DNA of 5,838 nucleotides from Acidobacteriota bacterium (GCA_021841795.1 JAKCDN010000209.1:1-5838); one strand, 5' to 3'; shown: positions 1-5,567, counted from the stretch's first letter. A program made the numbers and translations. Notes: generated by a model from the letters alone, not told the origin.

Positions 1-1
1 C

Positions 2-613
2 CTCTCCGGCATCAAAGGCGCCGTGGCCCAGAATGGCGAGATTCCGGGCGACGTCGCCATGGACAACGTGGCCGGGCCCGTGCACCTGCATACCTCCGTC
101 ACCACCGTCGATGCCGCCGCCTTGCCCGGCCAGCTCACCCTCAATGACGACGACCTCCGCATCGTCGGCGCCAAAGGGCCGGTCCAGGTCACCACCCACT
201 CCAAGGACGTGGACCTCAGTCAGATCGCCGGTGACAGCCAGGTCCAGGACCGCGACGGAACCATTCGTGTCGAGCTTGCCGGACCGTTCAGCCTCGATGC
301 CCGCAACAGCAAGGGCGACGTGGAAGTGATTCTTCCTCCCGATGCCTCGTTTACGGTCAGCGGGCACACCCGCAACGGCGATGTCATTACCGACTATCCC
401 CTCTCTGTCAGCGGCGACGAAAACAAGACCGTGACCGGTCGCATCGGTTCGGGCGCGGCGCGCCTCTCGCTCAATGCCGATAACGGCGATCTTCACATCA
501 AGAAGGGCTCCGCGATTCCGCCCGTGCCCGCGATGCCTCCCGTCCCGCCGCTCCCCGGCGAACGCCATCTCAAGAGCATGAAGGCGCTGCCGGCCCAGCC
601 CGTTACGCAGTGA
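2..613 (+). CDS. DUF4097-type beta-strand repeat protein, C-terminal part (5' end outside window)
   Basis: The reading frame is already open at base 2 and ends at TGA 611-613, giving 203 visible residues. The GTG at 23 is only an internal codon, so the true start lies upstream. The protein consists of short beta-strand repeats with recurring Asn/Asp-Gly-Asp turns (NSKGDVEV, TRNGDV, NADNGDLHI). This is the pattern of DUF4097, a putative adhesin family with a right-handed beta-helix-like fold. Members are usually envelope-associated and their biochemical role is unknown. The last 30 or so residues form a proline-rich tail (PPVPAMPPVPPLPGE) that probably lies outside the fold. No signal peptide can be judged because the N-terminus is missing. 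An intrinsic terminator follows 27 bases after the stop, so this is the last gene of its transcript. Family assignment is from repeat pattern only. Confidence 0.8.
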   Translation, partial: LSGIKGAVAQNGEIPGDVAMDNVAGPVHLHTSVTTVDAAALPGQLTLNDDDLRIVGAKGPVQVTTHSKDVDLSQIAGDSQVQDRDGTIRVELAGPFSLDARNSKGDVEVILPPDASFTVSGHTRNGDVITDYPLSVSGDENKTVTGRIGSGAARLSLNADNGDLHIKKGSAIPPVPAMPPVPPLPGERHLKSMKALPAQPVTQ

Positions 614-640
614 CTCGGCGCGGCAATACCCTCTGCACGG

Positions 641-682
641 CGGGCGCGGCAGGGCCATCTGCCGCCGCGCCCGTTTTCCTTT
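641..682 (+). terminator. Intrinsic (Rho-independent) terminator
   Basis: CGGGCGCGGC (641-650) pairs perfectly with GCCGCGCCCG (664-673), a 10-bp GC stem with a 13-base loop. It is followed at once by TTTTCCTTT (674-682). It sits 27 bases after the DUF4097-type stop and 43 bases before the kinase ATG, so it separates the two plus-strand transcripts. Confidence 0.85.
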
Positions 683-697
683 CCTCCGCGGTCGTTG

Positions 698-703
698 TAT
701 CCT
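698..703 (+). promoter_or_regulatory. Possible -10 box for the kinase gene
   Basis: TATCCT (4/6 to TATAAT) would place the transcription start near 710, directly before the AGGAGG site. A convincing -35 box is absent; TTTTCC at 674-679 is the best candidate and overlaps the terminator T tract. The need for a promoter here follows from the terminator just upstream. Weak call. Confidence 0.3.
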
Positions 704-710
704 CACCGGC

Positions 711-716
711 AGGAGG
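711..716 (+). promoter_or_regulatory. Shine-Dalgarno site AGGAGG for the kinase-like gene
   Basis: A perfect AGGAGG lies 9 bases before ATG 726. It fixes that start over later in-frame candidates and suggests strong initiation. Confidence 0.85.
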
Positions 717-725
717 CTTACCGCC

Positions 726-1379
726 ATGGGCCATGCACCGGTCAGAGTGATCACTGTGGAGCGCGAATATGGTTCCCACGGGGGCGAGTTCGCGCACGAT
801 CTTGCCCGCCGGCTGGGTTGGCGGCTCCTCGATTCGGAGCTGGTCGTCGGCGCCGCCCATGCGGCCGGCGTCGATCCCCAAACCGCGGCCAGGTTCGATG
901 AGAGGCTCGACCCCTGGTATTACCGCTACGGCAAAATCTTCTGGCAGGACCCCGTCTATGCCCCGGCCACCAGCGGCGAAGAAAGAATCTTTGACTCCGA
1001 GCGCATGCTCGAACTGCTCCAGCAGCAGATTCTCGACGCCGCCCGGCAGGGAAACTGCGTGCTCGTCGGCCGCGGCTCCGCCTGCGCCCTCGCCGGCCGG
1101 CCCGGATGCTTTCATGTCTTTGTCTACGCCACCGCCTCCGCAAAAAAAGAGTGGTTTGCGCACGCCTTCCCCGATCGCGCGGCTCAGGCCGAGCAGCATC
1201 TGGCGGCCTTTGACCGCCGCCGCGCCGCGGTCATCCGCAAGTTCTATCAGCAGGAGTGGTGCTCCCGCGGCCTCTATCACATGTTGCTGAACTCATGCAT
1301 CGGAACGGATGCCATGATCTCCGCGGTCGAGTGCGCCGCCGGCCTCTGTCCGGCGCCCGCGGCTGCCGCGGCCCTGTAG
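726..1379 (+). CDS. Cytidylate-kinase-like family protein (AAK6-like P-loop kinase)
   Basis: This 217-residue soluble protein resembles the Cytidylate_kin2 group, P-loop NMP-kinase-like proteins. The true substrate is mostly untested; phosphorylation of CMP/dCMP is inferred from fold only. The N-terminal strand and nucleotide loop are at residues 7-35 (RVITVEREYGSHGGE, then LARRLGWRLLDSEL), where the family usually has REYGSGG or REFGSGG. The second family block, VLVGRGSA, is at 112-119. FHVFVYA at 129-135 is the following strand. The C-terminal helical block has DRRRAAVIRKFY (163-174) and LYHMLLNS (183-190), typical of the lid/base-binding half. The tail is alanine-rich (PAPAAAAAL) and probably disordered. 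The start is set by AGGAGG 9 bases upstream. Odd points: the usual glycine at residue 18 is histidine, and residue 20 is glycine where many relatives have a charged or polar residue. The gene runs into a convergent neighbour only 4 bases beyond its stop. Family call is firm; activity is not. Confidence 0.88.
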   Translation: MGHAPVRVITVEREYGSHGGEFAHDLARRLGWRLLDSELVVGAAHAAGVDPQTAARFDERLDPWYYRYGKIFWQDPVYAPATSGEERIFDSERMLELLQQQILDAARQGNCVLVGRGSACALAGRPGCFHVFVYATASAKKEWFAHAFPDRAAQAEQHLAAFDRRRAAVIRKFYQQEWCSRGLYHMLLNSCIGTDAMISAVECAAGLCPAPAAAAAL

Positions 1380-1383
1380 CGCC
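1352..1383. terminator. GC hairpin across the convergent gene junction (possible bidirectional terminator or pause site)
   Basis: The inner stem is the perfect CCGCGG (1357-1362) / CCGCGG (1366-1371) with a CTG loop. The outer stem is GGCGC (1352-1356) / GCGCC (1379-1383), with seven unpaired bases on one side. It spans the kinase stop codon and ends one base before the lipoprotein stop codon. Neither strand has a T tract after it, so it is not a standard intrinsic terminator. It may aid Rho-dependent termination or pausing from both sides, but the 5' half also simply encodes the Pro/Ala tail of the kinase. Confidence 0.4.
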
Positions 1384-2565
1384 TCACTGCGCCTTGAACG
1401 CCTTGTCCACCATGGCATTCGGATCACGCCCCGCGGGCAGCATCGTGAACAGCGACTGGCTCGCCGTCCGCACCACCGCCACATCCGCCGAGCCCCGGTC
1501 GGCCACAAACAGCAGGTGGCTCGCGGCAGAAAACGCCATCGCGTCCGGCCCGTCGCCCACGTGCACCGAGCCCTCCCGCCTGCCGTCGTCGATCGAGTAA
1601 AGAGCCACCTCCTGCGAGCGCAGGTTGGCCACGTAGACCAGCGCGTTGTCCCGCGATACCAGGCCGCGCACCGGATCGGCCCCGATCGTGTAGGTGTCGC
1701 CCACCTCGTCCGTGTAGCTGTAGATCTCGCTCACCGAATCCGAAAGCGAGTTGGCCGCAAAGATCTCGCCCCCGTCGGGCTTCAGCGCCAGATCCACCGG
1801 CGCGCGCCCCACATCCATCAGCGCCTCCAGCGCGTCCGGCTCATGTGCCCGGCTCGGCGAGTCCGCCAGCGCAATCGCCATCACCTGGTGCCCTGCCGAG
1901 CATGCCGCGAACGCCTTCGACGAATCCGGCAGAATCACCGGGCTCGTCGCGCCAGGACACCCCGTGAATACCGCGCGCACCCGCCCGCTCGCCGGATCAA
2001 GCACCGTCACCGAGTCGCCCTTCTCATTGGCAACCACCAGCGTCTTTCCGTCCGGCGCAATCCGCGCCGCTGCCGGCTCCTCGCCCGTTCCGTACTGCGC
2101 CACCTCGCGCCGCGTCTTCAGGTCGATCACCGAGACCGTGTTCGATCCCGAGTTCGCCACGTACGCGCGATCGCCCTCGGCATCCACGTCGATCGAGAGC
2201 GGCTGCCGGTGCACCCCAATGCTCGCAACCGCCGCGTTGCGCTCCGCGTCGATGACCGTTACTGATCCATTCCCGCCCGGCGCGCCGGCGTTCACTACGT
2301 AGATCTCGTTCCGCGTCGGGCTTGCCGCCACCGCCACCGGATGCCGGCCCACTGCAATCTCCCGGTCCACGCGCACATTCACCACGTCCAGCACCGTCAC
2401 CGTGTCGCTGCCGCCGTTCGTCACATACACATATTCGCGATAATTCGCCGGATACTGCGGAAAATCGTGCCGCCGGCAGCCGTTCACCGCCAGCGCCAAT
2501 GCGGCCATCGCCAACCACCCCGCCGGCCCCCGGCCACCGCGTGCTGACCGCCCGCCATCGCTCAC
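1384..2565 (-). CDS. YVTN-repeat beta-propeller lipoprotein (YncE-like)
   Basis: This 393-residue protein should be exported and lipid-anchored. Residues 1-30 hold an Arg-rich n-region, a hydrophobic core ([11 protein letters not shown]) and a lipobox VNGC with the modified Cys at 30. From residue 45 there are about eight strand pairs of the YVTN/YncE type: [16 protein letters not shown], then [46 protein letters not shown] and LLFVAD. Together they form roughly a seven-bladed propeller. The first or last pair may close the ring. Such proteins often bind or scaffold partners; the ligand is unknown. I chose GTG 2565-2563 because it overlaps the aroF TGA as GTGA and gives a complete signal peptide; ATG at residue 20 would cut the signal. 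No good ribosome binding site precedes the GTG, which fits translational coupling to aroF. The same frame stays open to 3087, but that extension lies inside aroF in another frame and is not protein-like. Family is sure; function is unknown. Confidence 0.85.
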   Translation of the reverse strand: MSDGGRSARGGRGPAGWLAMAALALAVNGCRRHDFPQYPANYREYVYVTNGGSDTVTVLDVVNVRVDREIAVGRHPVAVAASPTRNEIYVVNAGAPGGNGSVTVIDAERNAAVASIGVHRQPLSIDVDAEGDRAYVANSGSNTVSVIDLKTRREVAQYGTGEEPAAARIAPDGKTLVVANEKGDSVTVLDPASGRVRAVFTGCPGATSPVILPDSSKAFAACSAGHQVMAIALADSPSRAHEPDALEALMDVGRAPVDLALKPDGGEIFAANSLSDSVSEIYSYTDEVGDTYTIGADPVRGLVSRDNALVYVANLRSQEVALYSIDDGRREGSVHVGDGPDAMAFSAASHLLFVADRGSADVAVVRTASQSLFTMLPAGRDPNAMVDKAFKAQ

Positions 2566-3617
2566 GGCCGGCTCGCTTCCGCGGCCGCCGTCACGCCGCG
2601 CTCCAGCCTCCGGCCCACAATCGGCGCAATCTGCTCCACCTCCCGCATCATCGCGGCAAACTGCTCCGGATAGATCGACTGCGGCCCGTCTGATAGCGCG
2701 CTCTCGGGATGGTTGTGCACCTCCACAATCAGTCCGTCGGCGCCCGCCGCAATCCCCGCGCGCGCCATCGGCGCCACGCTGTCCCGCCGCCCCGTCCCGT
2801 GGCTCGGATCCACCAGGATCGGCAGATGGCTCACACGCTGCAACGCCGGAATAATGCTCAGGTCCAGCGTGTTGCGCGCATGGTCGGCAAACGTCCGCAC
2901 CCCGCGCTCGCACAGGATCACCTCGTAATTGCCCTCGCTCATCACATACTCGGCGGCCATCAGAAACTCTTCCAGCGTCGCGCTCAGCCCGCGCTTCAGC
3001 AGCACCGGCTTGCGCGTCCGCCCCGCCTTCTTCAGCAGCGAAAAATTCTGCATGTTGCGCGCGCCAATCTGGATCACGTCCGCCCACTCCGCCACCAGGT
3101 CCAGCGATTCGCTGTCGGTCGCCTCCGTCACAATGCGCAAACCCAGCCTCGCTCGCACCTCGGCCATGATCTTCAGCGCCTCCAGGCCCAGTCCCTGGAA
3201 CGCGTACGGCGAAGTCCGCGGCTTGTATGCGCCGCCGCGAAAAAACTGCGCCCCCGCCGCCGCCACCTGTTCCGCAATCGCAAACGTCTGCTCCCGGCTC
3301 TCCACCGAACAGGGCCCCGCAATCACCGCCAGGCTGCGGCCCCCGATCGTCGCGCCGTTCGGGAACCGCACCACCGTGTCCTCTTCCTTCACGTCGCGGC
3401 TGGCCAGTTTATACGCCTTCGAGACGCGGATCACCTCCGCCACCCCGGAAAGCGACGCCAGATTCCCGCGGTCCACCTCTCCCTGGTTGCCGGTGATCCC
3501 GATCGCGGTCCGCTGCGCTCCCGGCAGCGGATGGGGCCGGAAGCCCAACTGCTCGATATGCTCGCAGACCGCCCGAATCTCTTCTTCCGTCGCCTGCGCC
3601 TTCATCACGACCAGCAT
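2562..3617 (-). CDS. aroF: 3-deoxy-7-phosphoheptulonate (DAHP) synthase, type I-beta
   Basis: This enzyme condenses phosphoenolpyruvate and erythrose 4-phosphate to DAHP, the first step of the shikimate pathway to aromatic amino acids, in the cytoplasm. It is 351 residues, close to the roughly 340 of the Thermotoga type. Residues 1-70 are a ferredoxin-like (ACT-like) domain, the N-terminal extension that in this subfamily mediates feedback by aromatic amino acids. The TIM-barrel catalytic domain follows. Visible motifs are AGPCSVES (100-107), [15 protein letters not shown] (128-142), IGARNMQN (184-191), LLKRG (206-210), CERG (236-239), DPSHGTGRR (270-278), EVHNHPE (299-305) and SDGPQS (309-314). 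The metal ligands expected for the family are all present: Cys103, His273, Glu299 and Asp310. ATG 3617 was chosen because [10 protein letters not shown] matches the usual N-terminus and a candidate promoter lies just upstream. An ATG four codons later (3605) is the alternative, and a longer frame to 3707 would cross that promoter. The stop overlaps the GTG of the next gene. Confidence 0.96.
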   Translation of the reverse strand: MLVVMKAQATEEEIRAVCEHIEQLGFRPHPLPGAQRTAIGITGNQGEVDRGNLASLSGVAEVIRVSKAYKLASRDVKEEDTVVRFPNGATIGGRSLAVIAGPCSVESREQTFAIAEQVAAAGAQFFRGGAYKPRTSPYAFQGLGLEALKIMAEVRARLGLRIVTEATDSESLDLVAEWADVIQIGARNMQNFSLLKKAGRTRKPVLLKRGLSATLEEFLMAAEYVMSEGNYEVILCERGVRTFADHARNTLDLSIIPALQRVSHLPILVDPSHGTGRRDSVAPMARAGIAAGADGLIVEVHNHPESALSDGPQSIYPEQFAAMMREVEQIAPIVGRRLERGVTAAAEASRP

Positions 3618-3636
3618 CCTTCGCCCCCGATCCCTC

Positions 3637-3666
3637 AGTGTACCGGCTCTCCGGAATGCCGGGCAA
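3637..3666 (-). promoter_or_regulatory. Candidate sigma-70-type promoter of aroF
   Basis: On the minus strand, TTGCCC (3666-3661, 4/6 to TTGACA) is followed by an 18-base spacer and TACACT (3642-3637, 4/6 to TATAAT). This puts transcription start near 3630, giving a leader of about 13 bases before ATG 3617 with a G-rich GGGGG run as the likely ribosome site. It lies in the 102-base gap after the small gene, so aroF and the lipoprotein gene could be transcribed apart from the genes upstream. Sequence match only. Confidence 0.5.
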
Positions 3667-3719
3667 TCCTCGCCATGCGCGCTCCCGCAACGCGGCCAGG
3701 CCCCCAATCCGCCATCCGC

Positions 3720-3818
3720 TTACTTGCCGTCGTCCCGCGCCTGCGCGCTGCGCGCGGCAACCACCGCCGGCGCAATCACCATTCCGATAAAGGCTAAAGC
3801 AATAATCAAATCGTGCAT
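3720..3818 (-). CDS. Small single-pass membrane protein, 32 residues, unrecognised
   Basis: A short frame from ATG 3818 to TAA 3720 encodes 32 residues. Residues 4-22 are hydrophobic (LIIALAFIGMVIAPAVVAA), long enough for one membrane span. They are followed by a charged tail (RSAQARDDGK). The short N-terminus (MHD) and the arginines after the span suggest an N-out, C-in orientation. The main evidence for a real gene is a clear GAGGAG ribosome site (3831-3826) ending 7 bases before the ATG. The start of the gene is also A/T-richer than its surroundings (GATTTGATTATTGC), as is common at real bacterial starts. It lies between a two-span membrane protein gene and aroF. The peptide has one Phe and no Trp or Tyr, so it is not an attenuation leader for the aromatic pathway. 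It may be a subunit or regulator of a membrane complex; no function can be named. Confidence 0.65.
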   Translation of the reverse strand: MHDLIIALAFIGMVIAPAVVAARSAQARDDGK

Positions 3819-3825
3819 CGTCGCG

Positions 3826-3831
3826 CTCCTC
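3826..3831 (-). promoter_or_regulatory. Shine-Dalgarno site GAGGAG of the 32-residue gene
   Basis: On the minus strand GAGGAG occupies 3831-3826, 7 bases before ATG 3818. It is the strongest single reason to annotate so short a frame. Confidence 0.65.
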
Positions 3832-3999
3832 GATTCGCCGCCTGCTGCCGGCTCATACCGCAACCATCGGAGGATCGCGCGAAATCTCTACGTAAAAGAT
3901 GTGCATGGATGTGCCGATCGTGCGCATGCGGGCCGCGGTTGCGCTCGTCCCTGAATGGGAAGCGTGGAAAACATCTCTCTCTTGCTCTCGCCCGCCGCC

Positions 4000-4242
4000 T
4001 TATCGCAGCCCGGATCTCTCTCCGTCCGCCTGCGCCTCGCCGCTCTTCTGTCCCCGCCATTTCAGCCACAGCCACGCCACATAGCCCAGTTGAATCGCCC
4101 ACGTGATCGTGTACGCGGCCTGCCGGTACGTATGATCCAGAACCTCCGGGTCCGGCGATGACGCGAACAGCAGCAGATACGCAACCCGCGCCAACAGAAC
4201 AATGGGCAGCGCGCAAATCAGTCCCAGGGCAAGTTTCTTCAT
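4000..4242 (-). CDS. Small two-span membrane protein in the position expected for CcmD, unrecognised
   Basis: Eighty residues with two hydrophobic segments at about 4-27 (LALGLICALPIVLLARVAYL) and 43-61 (AYTITWAIQLGYVAWLWLK). The second is aromatic-rich and followed by a charged tail (KWRGQKSGEAQADGE). The linker between the spans is polar (SSPDPEVLDHTYRQ). ATG 4242 follows a GAGGAG stretch by only 4 bases. The gene begins 55 bases after the ccmC stop on the same strand, so the two are probably cotranscribed. In many ccm operons a tiny membrane protein, CcmD, follows ccmC and helps release holo-CcmE. Position, size and the tryptophan-rich span followed by basic residues make a CcmD-like role possible, but canonical CcmD has one span and I see no decisive motif. 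A lineage-specific membrane protein is equally likely. Confidence 0.72.
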   Translation of the reverse strand: MKKLALGLICALPIVLLARVAYLLLFASSPDPEVLDHTYRQAAYTITWAIQLGYVAWLWLKWRGQKSGEAQADGERSGLR

Positions 4243-4297
4243 CCGTCTCCTCGTCTCTCAAGCCATTCCCGTACCTGGCCTGCGGCCGTGCGCGCTC

Positions 4298-5002
4298 TTA
4301 GCCCTCCAGGGCTCGCTGCGCCTCGGCTGCCGCAATCCTCTGCTGCTTCCGTTCCACCGCATACCGCAGCCCCAGAATCAGCAGACCCCACAACAGCCAC
4401 GCAAGAATGTTCCAGCCCCAGGCCGCCAGCATGCGCGGATCCTTCACCCCCGTGTCCGGGCCCCCGCCAAACACCGGCGCCGGATGTTGCGTCCGCCACC
4501 AGCGGTTCGACATGTAGACGATCGGCACGTCCAGCGCGCCAAAGATATTCAACACCGCCGCCAGCGTCTGCATCTGCGGCCCCGCCGCAAACCGCCGCAG
4601 CAGCAGATAGCTCGCGTAGATCAGCCACAAAACCAGCGTCGTCGTCAGCCGCGCATCCCACGTCCACCAGATGCCCCACGCCCGCCGGCCCCAGATCGGG
4701 CCCGTCGTCAGCACCACCGTGCAGAAGACCACGCCCACCTCTGCTCCCGCCAGCGCCCACGCGTCCAGCCGCTGCGCCCACTCGTGGTGTTCCCGCCGCG
4801 CCGCCAGATACCCGATCGATCCCACCAGCGACACCACGAAGAAAATCGACGAGTCCATCGCGGTGGCCACGTGATAGTAGAAAATGCGGGCAATCTCGCC
4901 CTGCATCGCGTCGTTCGGCGCAACGTAGATCGCCTGGTAGTATCCCCAGGCCAGCAGCGCTGCCGTCACCGCAATATACAGTCCAATTGCAAATCGTTTC
5001 AT
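4298..5002 (-). CDS. ccmC: Cytochrome c maturation protein CcmC (haem-handling, WWD domain)
   Basis: CcmC is the inner-membrane protein that presents haem to the chaperone CcmE in system I cytochrome c maturation. The 234-residue product has six predicted membrane spans near 5-24, 46-67, 84-104, 119-137, 145-164 and 195-214. The periplasmic tryptophan-rich WWD signature, WGIWWTWDARLTT, occupies 109-121 between spans 3 and 4. The two external histidines expected as haem axial ligands are present: His44 (FYYHVATA, at span 2) and His173 (TQHP, between spans 5 and 6). Length is typical of the family (about 220-250). Start ATG 5002 gives an N-terminal span directly (MKRFAIGLYIAV). The ribosome site is modest: AAGG six bases before the ATG, inside a small inverted repeat. 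The next gene downstream on the same strand is the two-span protein. No ccmA, B, E, F, G or H is visible. A ResC/CcsA-type protein also carries WWD, but those are larger. Confidence 0.93.
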   Translation of the reverse strand: MKRFAIGLYIAVTAALLAWGYYQAIYVAPNDAMQGEIARIFYYHVATAMDSSIFFVVSLVGSIGYLAARREHHEWAQRLDAWALAGAEVGVVFCTVVLTTGPIWGRRAWGIWWTWDARLTTTLVLWLIYASYLLLRRFAAGPQMQTLAAVLNIFGALDVPIVYMSNRWWRTQHPAPVFGGGPDTGVKDPRMLAAWGWNILAWLLWGLLILGLRYAVERKQQRIAAAEAQRALEG

Positions 5003-5020
5003 GGGGAACCTTGGTTCTCC
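5003..5020 (-). repeat. Inverted repeat over the ccmC ribosome binding region
   Basis: On the minus strand, GGAGAACC (5020-5013) and GGTTCCCC (5010-5003) are complementary with one A/C mismatch and abut the ATG at 5002. The presumed AAGG ribosome site (5012-5009) falls in its loop and inner stem. If it folds in RNA, it would partly mask initiation. It is short and may be chance. Confidence 0.4.
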
Positions 5021-5135
5021 TTGGGTGTATCGCCCTGTAGGGGTGGTGGCGCCGGGAACCGCGTTTCTTCAGCTCAAGGAGCGAAGAGCGACGCATACCC
5101 TGTGTCTGTGCGCGCGGAGCGATGCGGAGATGAGG

Positions 5136-5179
5136 AAAAATGGCCCCGTCCCTTCGGGTTGCGATAAAAATCGGGCCAT
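5136..5179 (-). terminator. Terminator-like hairpin with T tract in the ccmC leader
   Basis: On the minus strand ATGGCCC (5179-5173) pairs with GGGCCAT (5146-5140), a 7-bp stem. Smaller stems lie within it: CGAT/ATCG around the T run, and CCC/GGG. The right arm continues into a run of five T (5140-5136), then CC. The shape is that of an intrinsic terminator for leftward transcription, but no leftward gene clearly ends before it and ccmC starts 134 bases further on. It may therefore act as an attenuator. Its arm 5173-5179 lies inside the left arm of the large inverted repeat at 5158-5257, so the two folds exclude each other. Confidence 0.45.
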
Positions 5180-5257
5180 ACTGTGTTGTCGGCCTCAGCC
5201 TTGGAGCCACCAAAGCCTTTGGCCGCCGCCTTGTCTGGTCCGATTTTTTCCCGCAAC
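5158..5257. repeat. 100-base imperfect inverted repeat (long stem-loop)
   Basis: The left arm 5158-5194 begins GTTGCGATAAAAATCGGGCC. The reverse complement of the right arm 5221-5257 begins GTTGCGGGAAAAAATCGGAC. Aligned over 37 bases each with two single-base gaps, about 26 positions match, including GTTGCG, AAAAATCGG, CCA and CGGCC blocks. The 26-base middle can fold further (CTTGG with CCAAAG). It could be the RNA leader of ccmC or a palindromic interspersed repeat such as a miniature transposable or REP-like element. I cannot see other copies in this window. Confidence 0.7.
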
Positions 5258-5260
5258 GCT

Positions 5261-5273
5261 CGCCATCCTTATA
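5261..5273 (-). promoter_or_regulatory. Candidate -10 box for leftward (ccmC) transcription
   Basis: On the minus strand, TATAAG (5273-5268, 5/6 to TATAAT) would set transcription start near 5261. The -35 region is poor (CGTACA at a 16-base spacing or TCGTAC at 17), as in promoters that need an activator. A CRP/FNR-like palindrome centres about 60 bases upstream of this start. It would give ccmC a leader of about 260 bases that includes the large inverted repeat. Inferred from sequence alone. Confidence 0.4.
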
Positions 5274-5296
5274 GGTCGATACAACCTAGTGTACGA
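5272..5296. promoter_or_regulatory. Two interleaved operator-like dyads
   Basis: TAGGT (5272-5276) and ACCTA (5284-5288) form a dyad with a 7-base centre. Overlapping it, TCGATACA (5276-5283) and TGTACGA (5290-5296) form a second dyad around ACCTAG, identical apart from one extra A on the left; its core is TACA-N6-TGTA. Both overlap the spacer and -10 of the candidate leftward promoter, where a repressor would block polymerase. The TACA/TGTA spacing is reminiscent of winged-helix regulator sites such as PadR or BlaI types, but no regulator gene is present here. Confidence 0.45.
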
Positions 5297-5313
5297 TGCA
5301 GCGAGTGGAAGGA

Positions 5314-5329
5314 TGTGATTTGGGTCACC
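5314..5329. promoter_or_regulatory. CRP/FNR-superfamily-like palindrome
   Basis: TGTGA (5314-5318), six bases TTTGGG, then TCACC (5325-5329) matches the CRP consensus TGTGA-N6-TCACA at nine of ten positions. Its centre, 5321.5, lies about 60 bases upstream of the transcription start inferred for the leftward promoter, a usual activator distance. A dimeric CRP/FNR-family regulator is inferred; which one cannot be told. Confidence 0.5.
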
Positions 5330-5567
5330 TGCCGTCAGCGCCAGTCCGTCCTCATCTCCGGCGTCCAATCTCCAGCGCCACCGCCTGTGGCCGCCGCTCT
5401 TTTCTGCCTCGGCGCGTCCTCAAACCCGCCCTCCGCTGCGTCGGAAACTGCAACTTCTGCGCCCAGGGAGCATCTGTCAAACATACCGGTTCGTATCCAG
5501 ACATCCCCGTGCTGGTCCCCGGCTCTTGCGCCCGGTCTCAGCAGACAGGAGCGGCGCATCATGCAAT

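Noticed and set aside
603..1280. A 225-codon minus-strand frame opposite the kinase gene.
   Set aside because: It is antisense to a well-supported gene with a perfect ribosome site, and shows no family pattern; long antisense frames are expected at this GC content.
2566..3087. A 174-codon upstream extension of the lipoprotein frame that would make a 567-residue protein.
   Set aside because: It lies entirely inside aroF in another frame, its translation is Asp/Arg/Gly-rich without domains, and it would bury the lipoprotein signal peptide in the middle of the protein.
3720..3818. The 32-residue frame as a leader peptide for attenuation of aroF.
   Set aside because: It has only one Phe and no Tyr or Trp, encodes a membrane span instead, and no terminator hairpin lies between it and aroF.
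4202..5167. Plus-strand frames of 250-321 codons opposite ccmC and the two-span gene.
   Set aside because: Translations are Pro/Arg/Gln/His-rich low-complexity shadows; the minus-strand ccmC carries the WWD signature and membrane spans.
5244..5249. Run of six T after the inverted-repeat centre as a rightward terminator.
   Set aside because: It belongs to the right arm of the inverted repeat, is not directly after a separate GC stem, and no rightward gene precedes it.
5484..5500. GGTTCGTATCC looked like a tRNA T-arm.
   Set aside because: The flanking bases do not form the 5-bp T stem and no acceptor, D or anticodon arms can be found around it.
5335..5562. A 75-codon minus-strand frame with a weak GGAAAG site, which might be a gene ahead of ccmC.
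   Set aside because: It uses several AGA, AGG and ATA codons that neighbouring genes avoid and the translation resembles nothing; kept only as part of the unexplained stretch.
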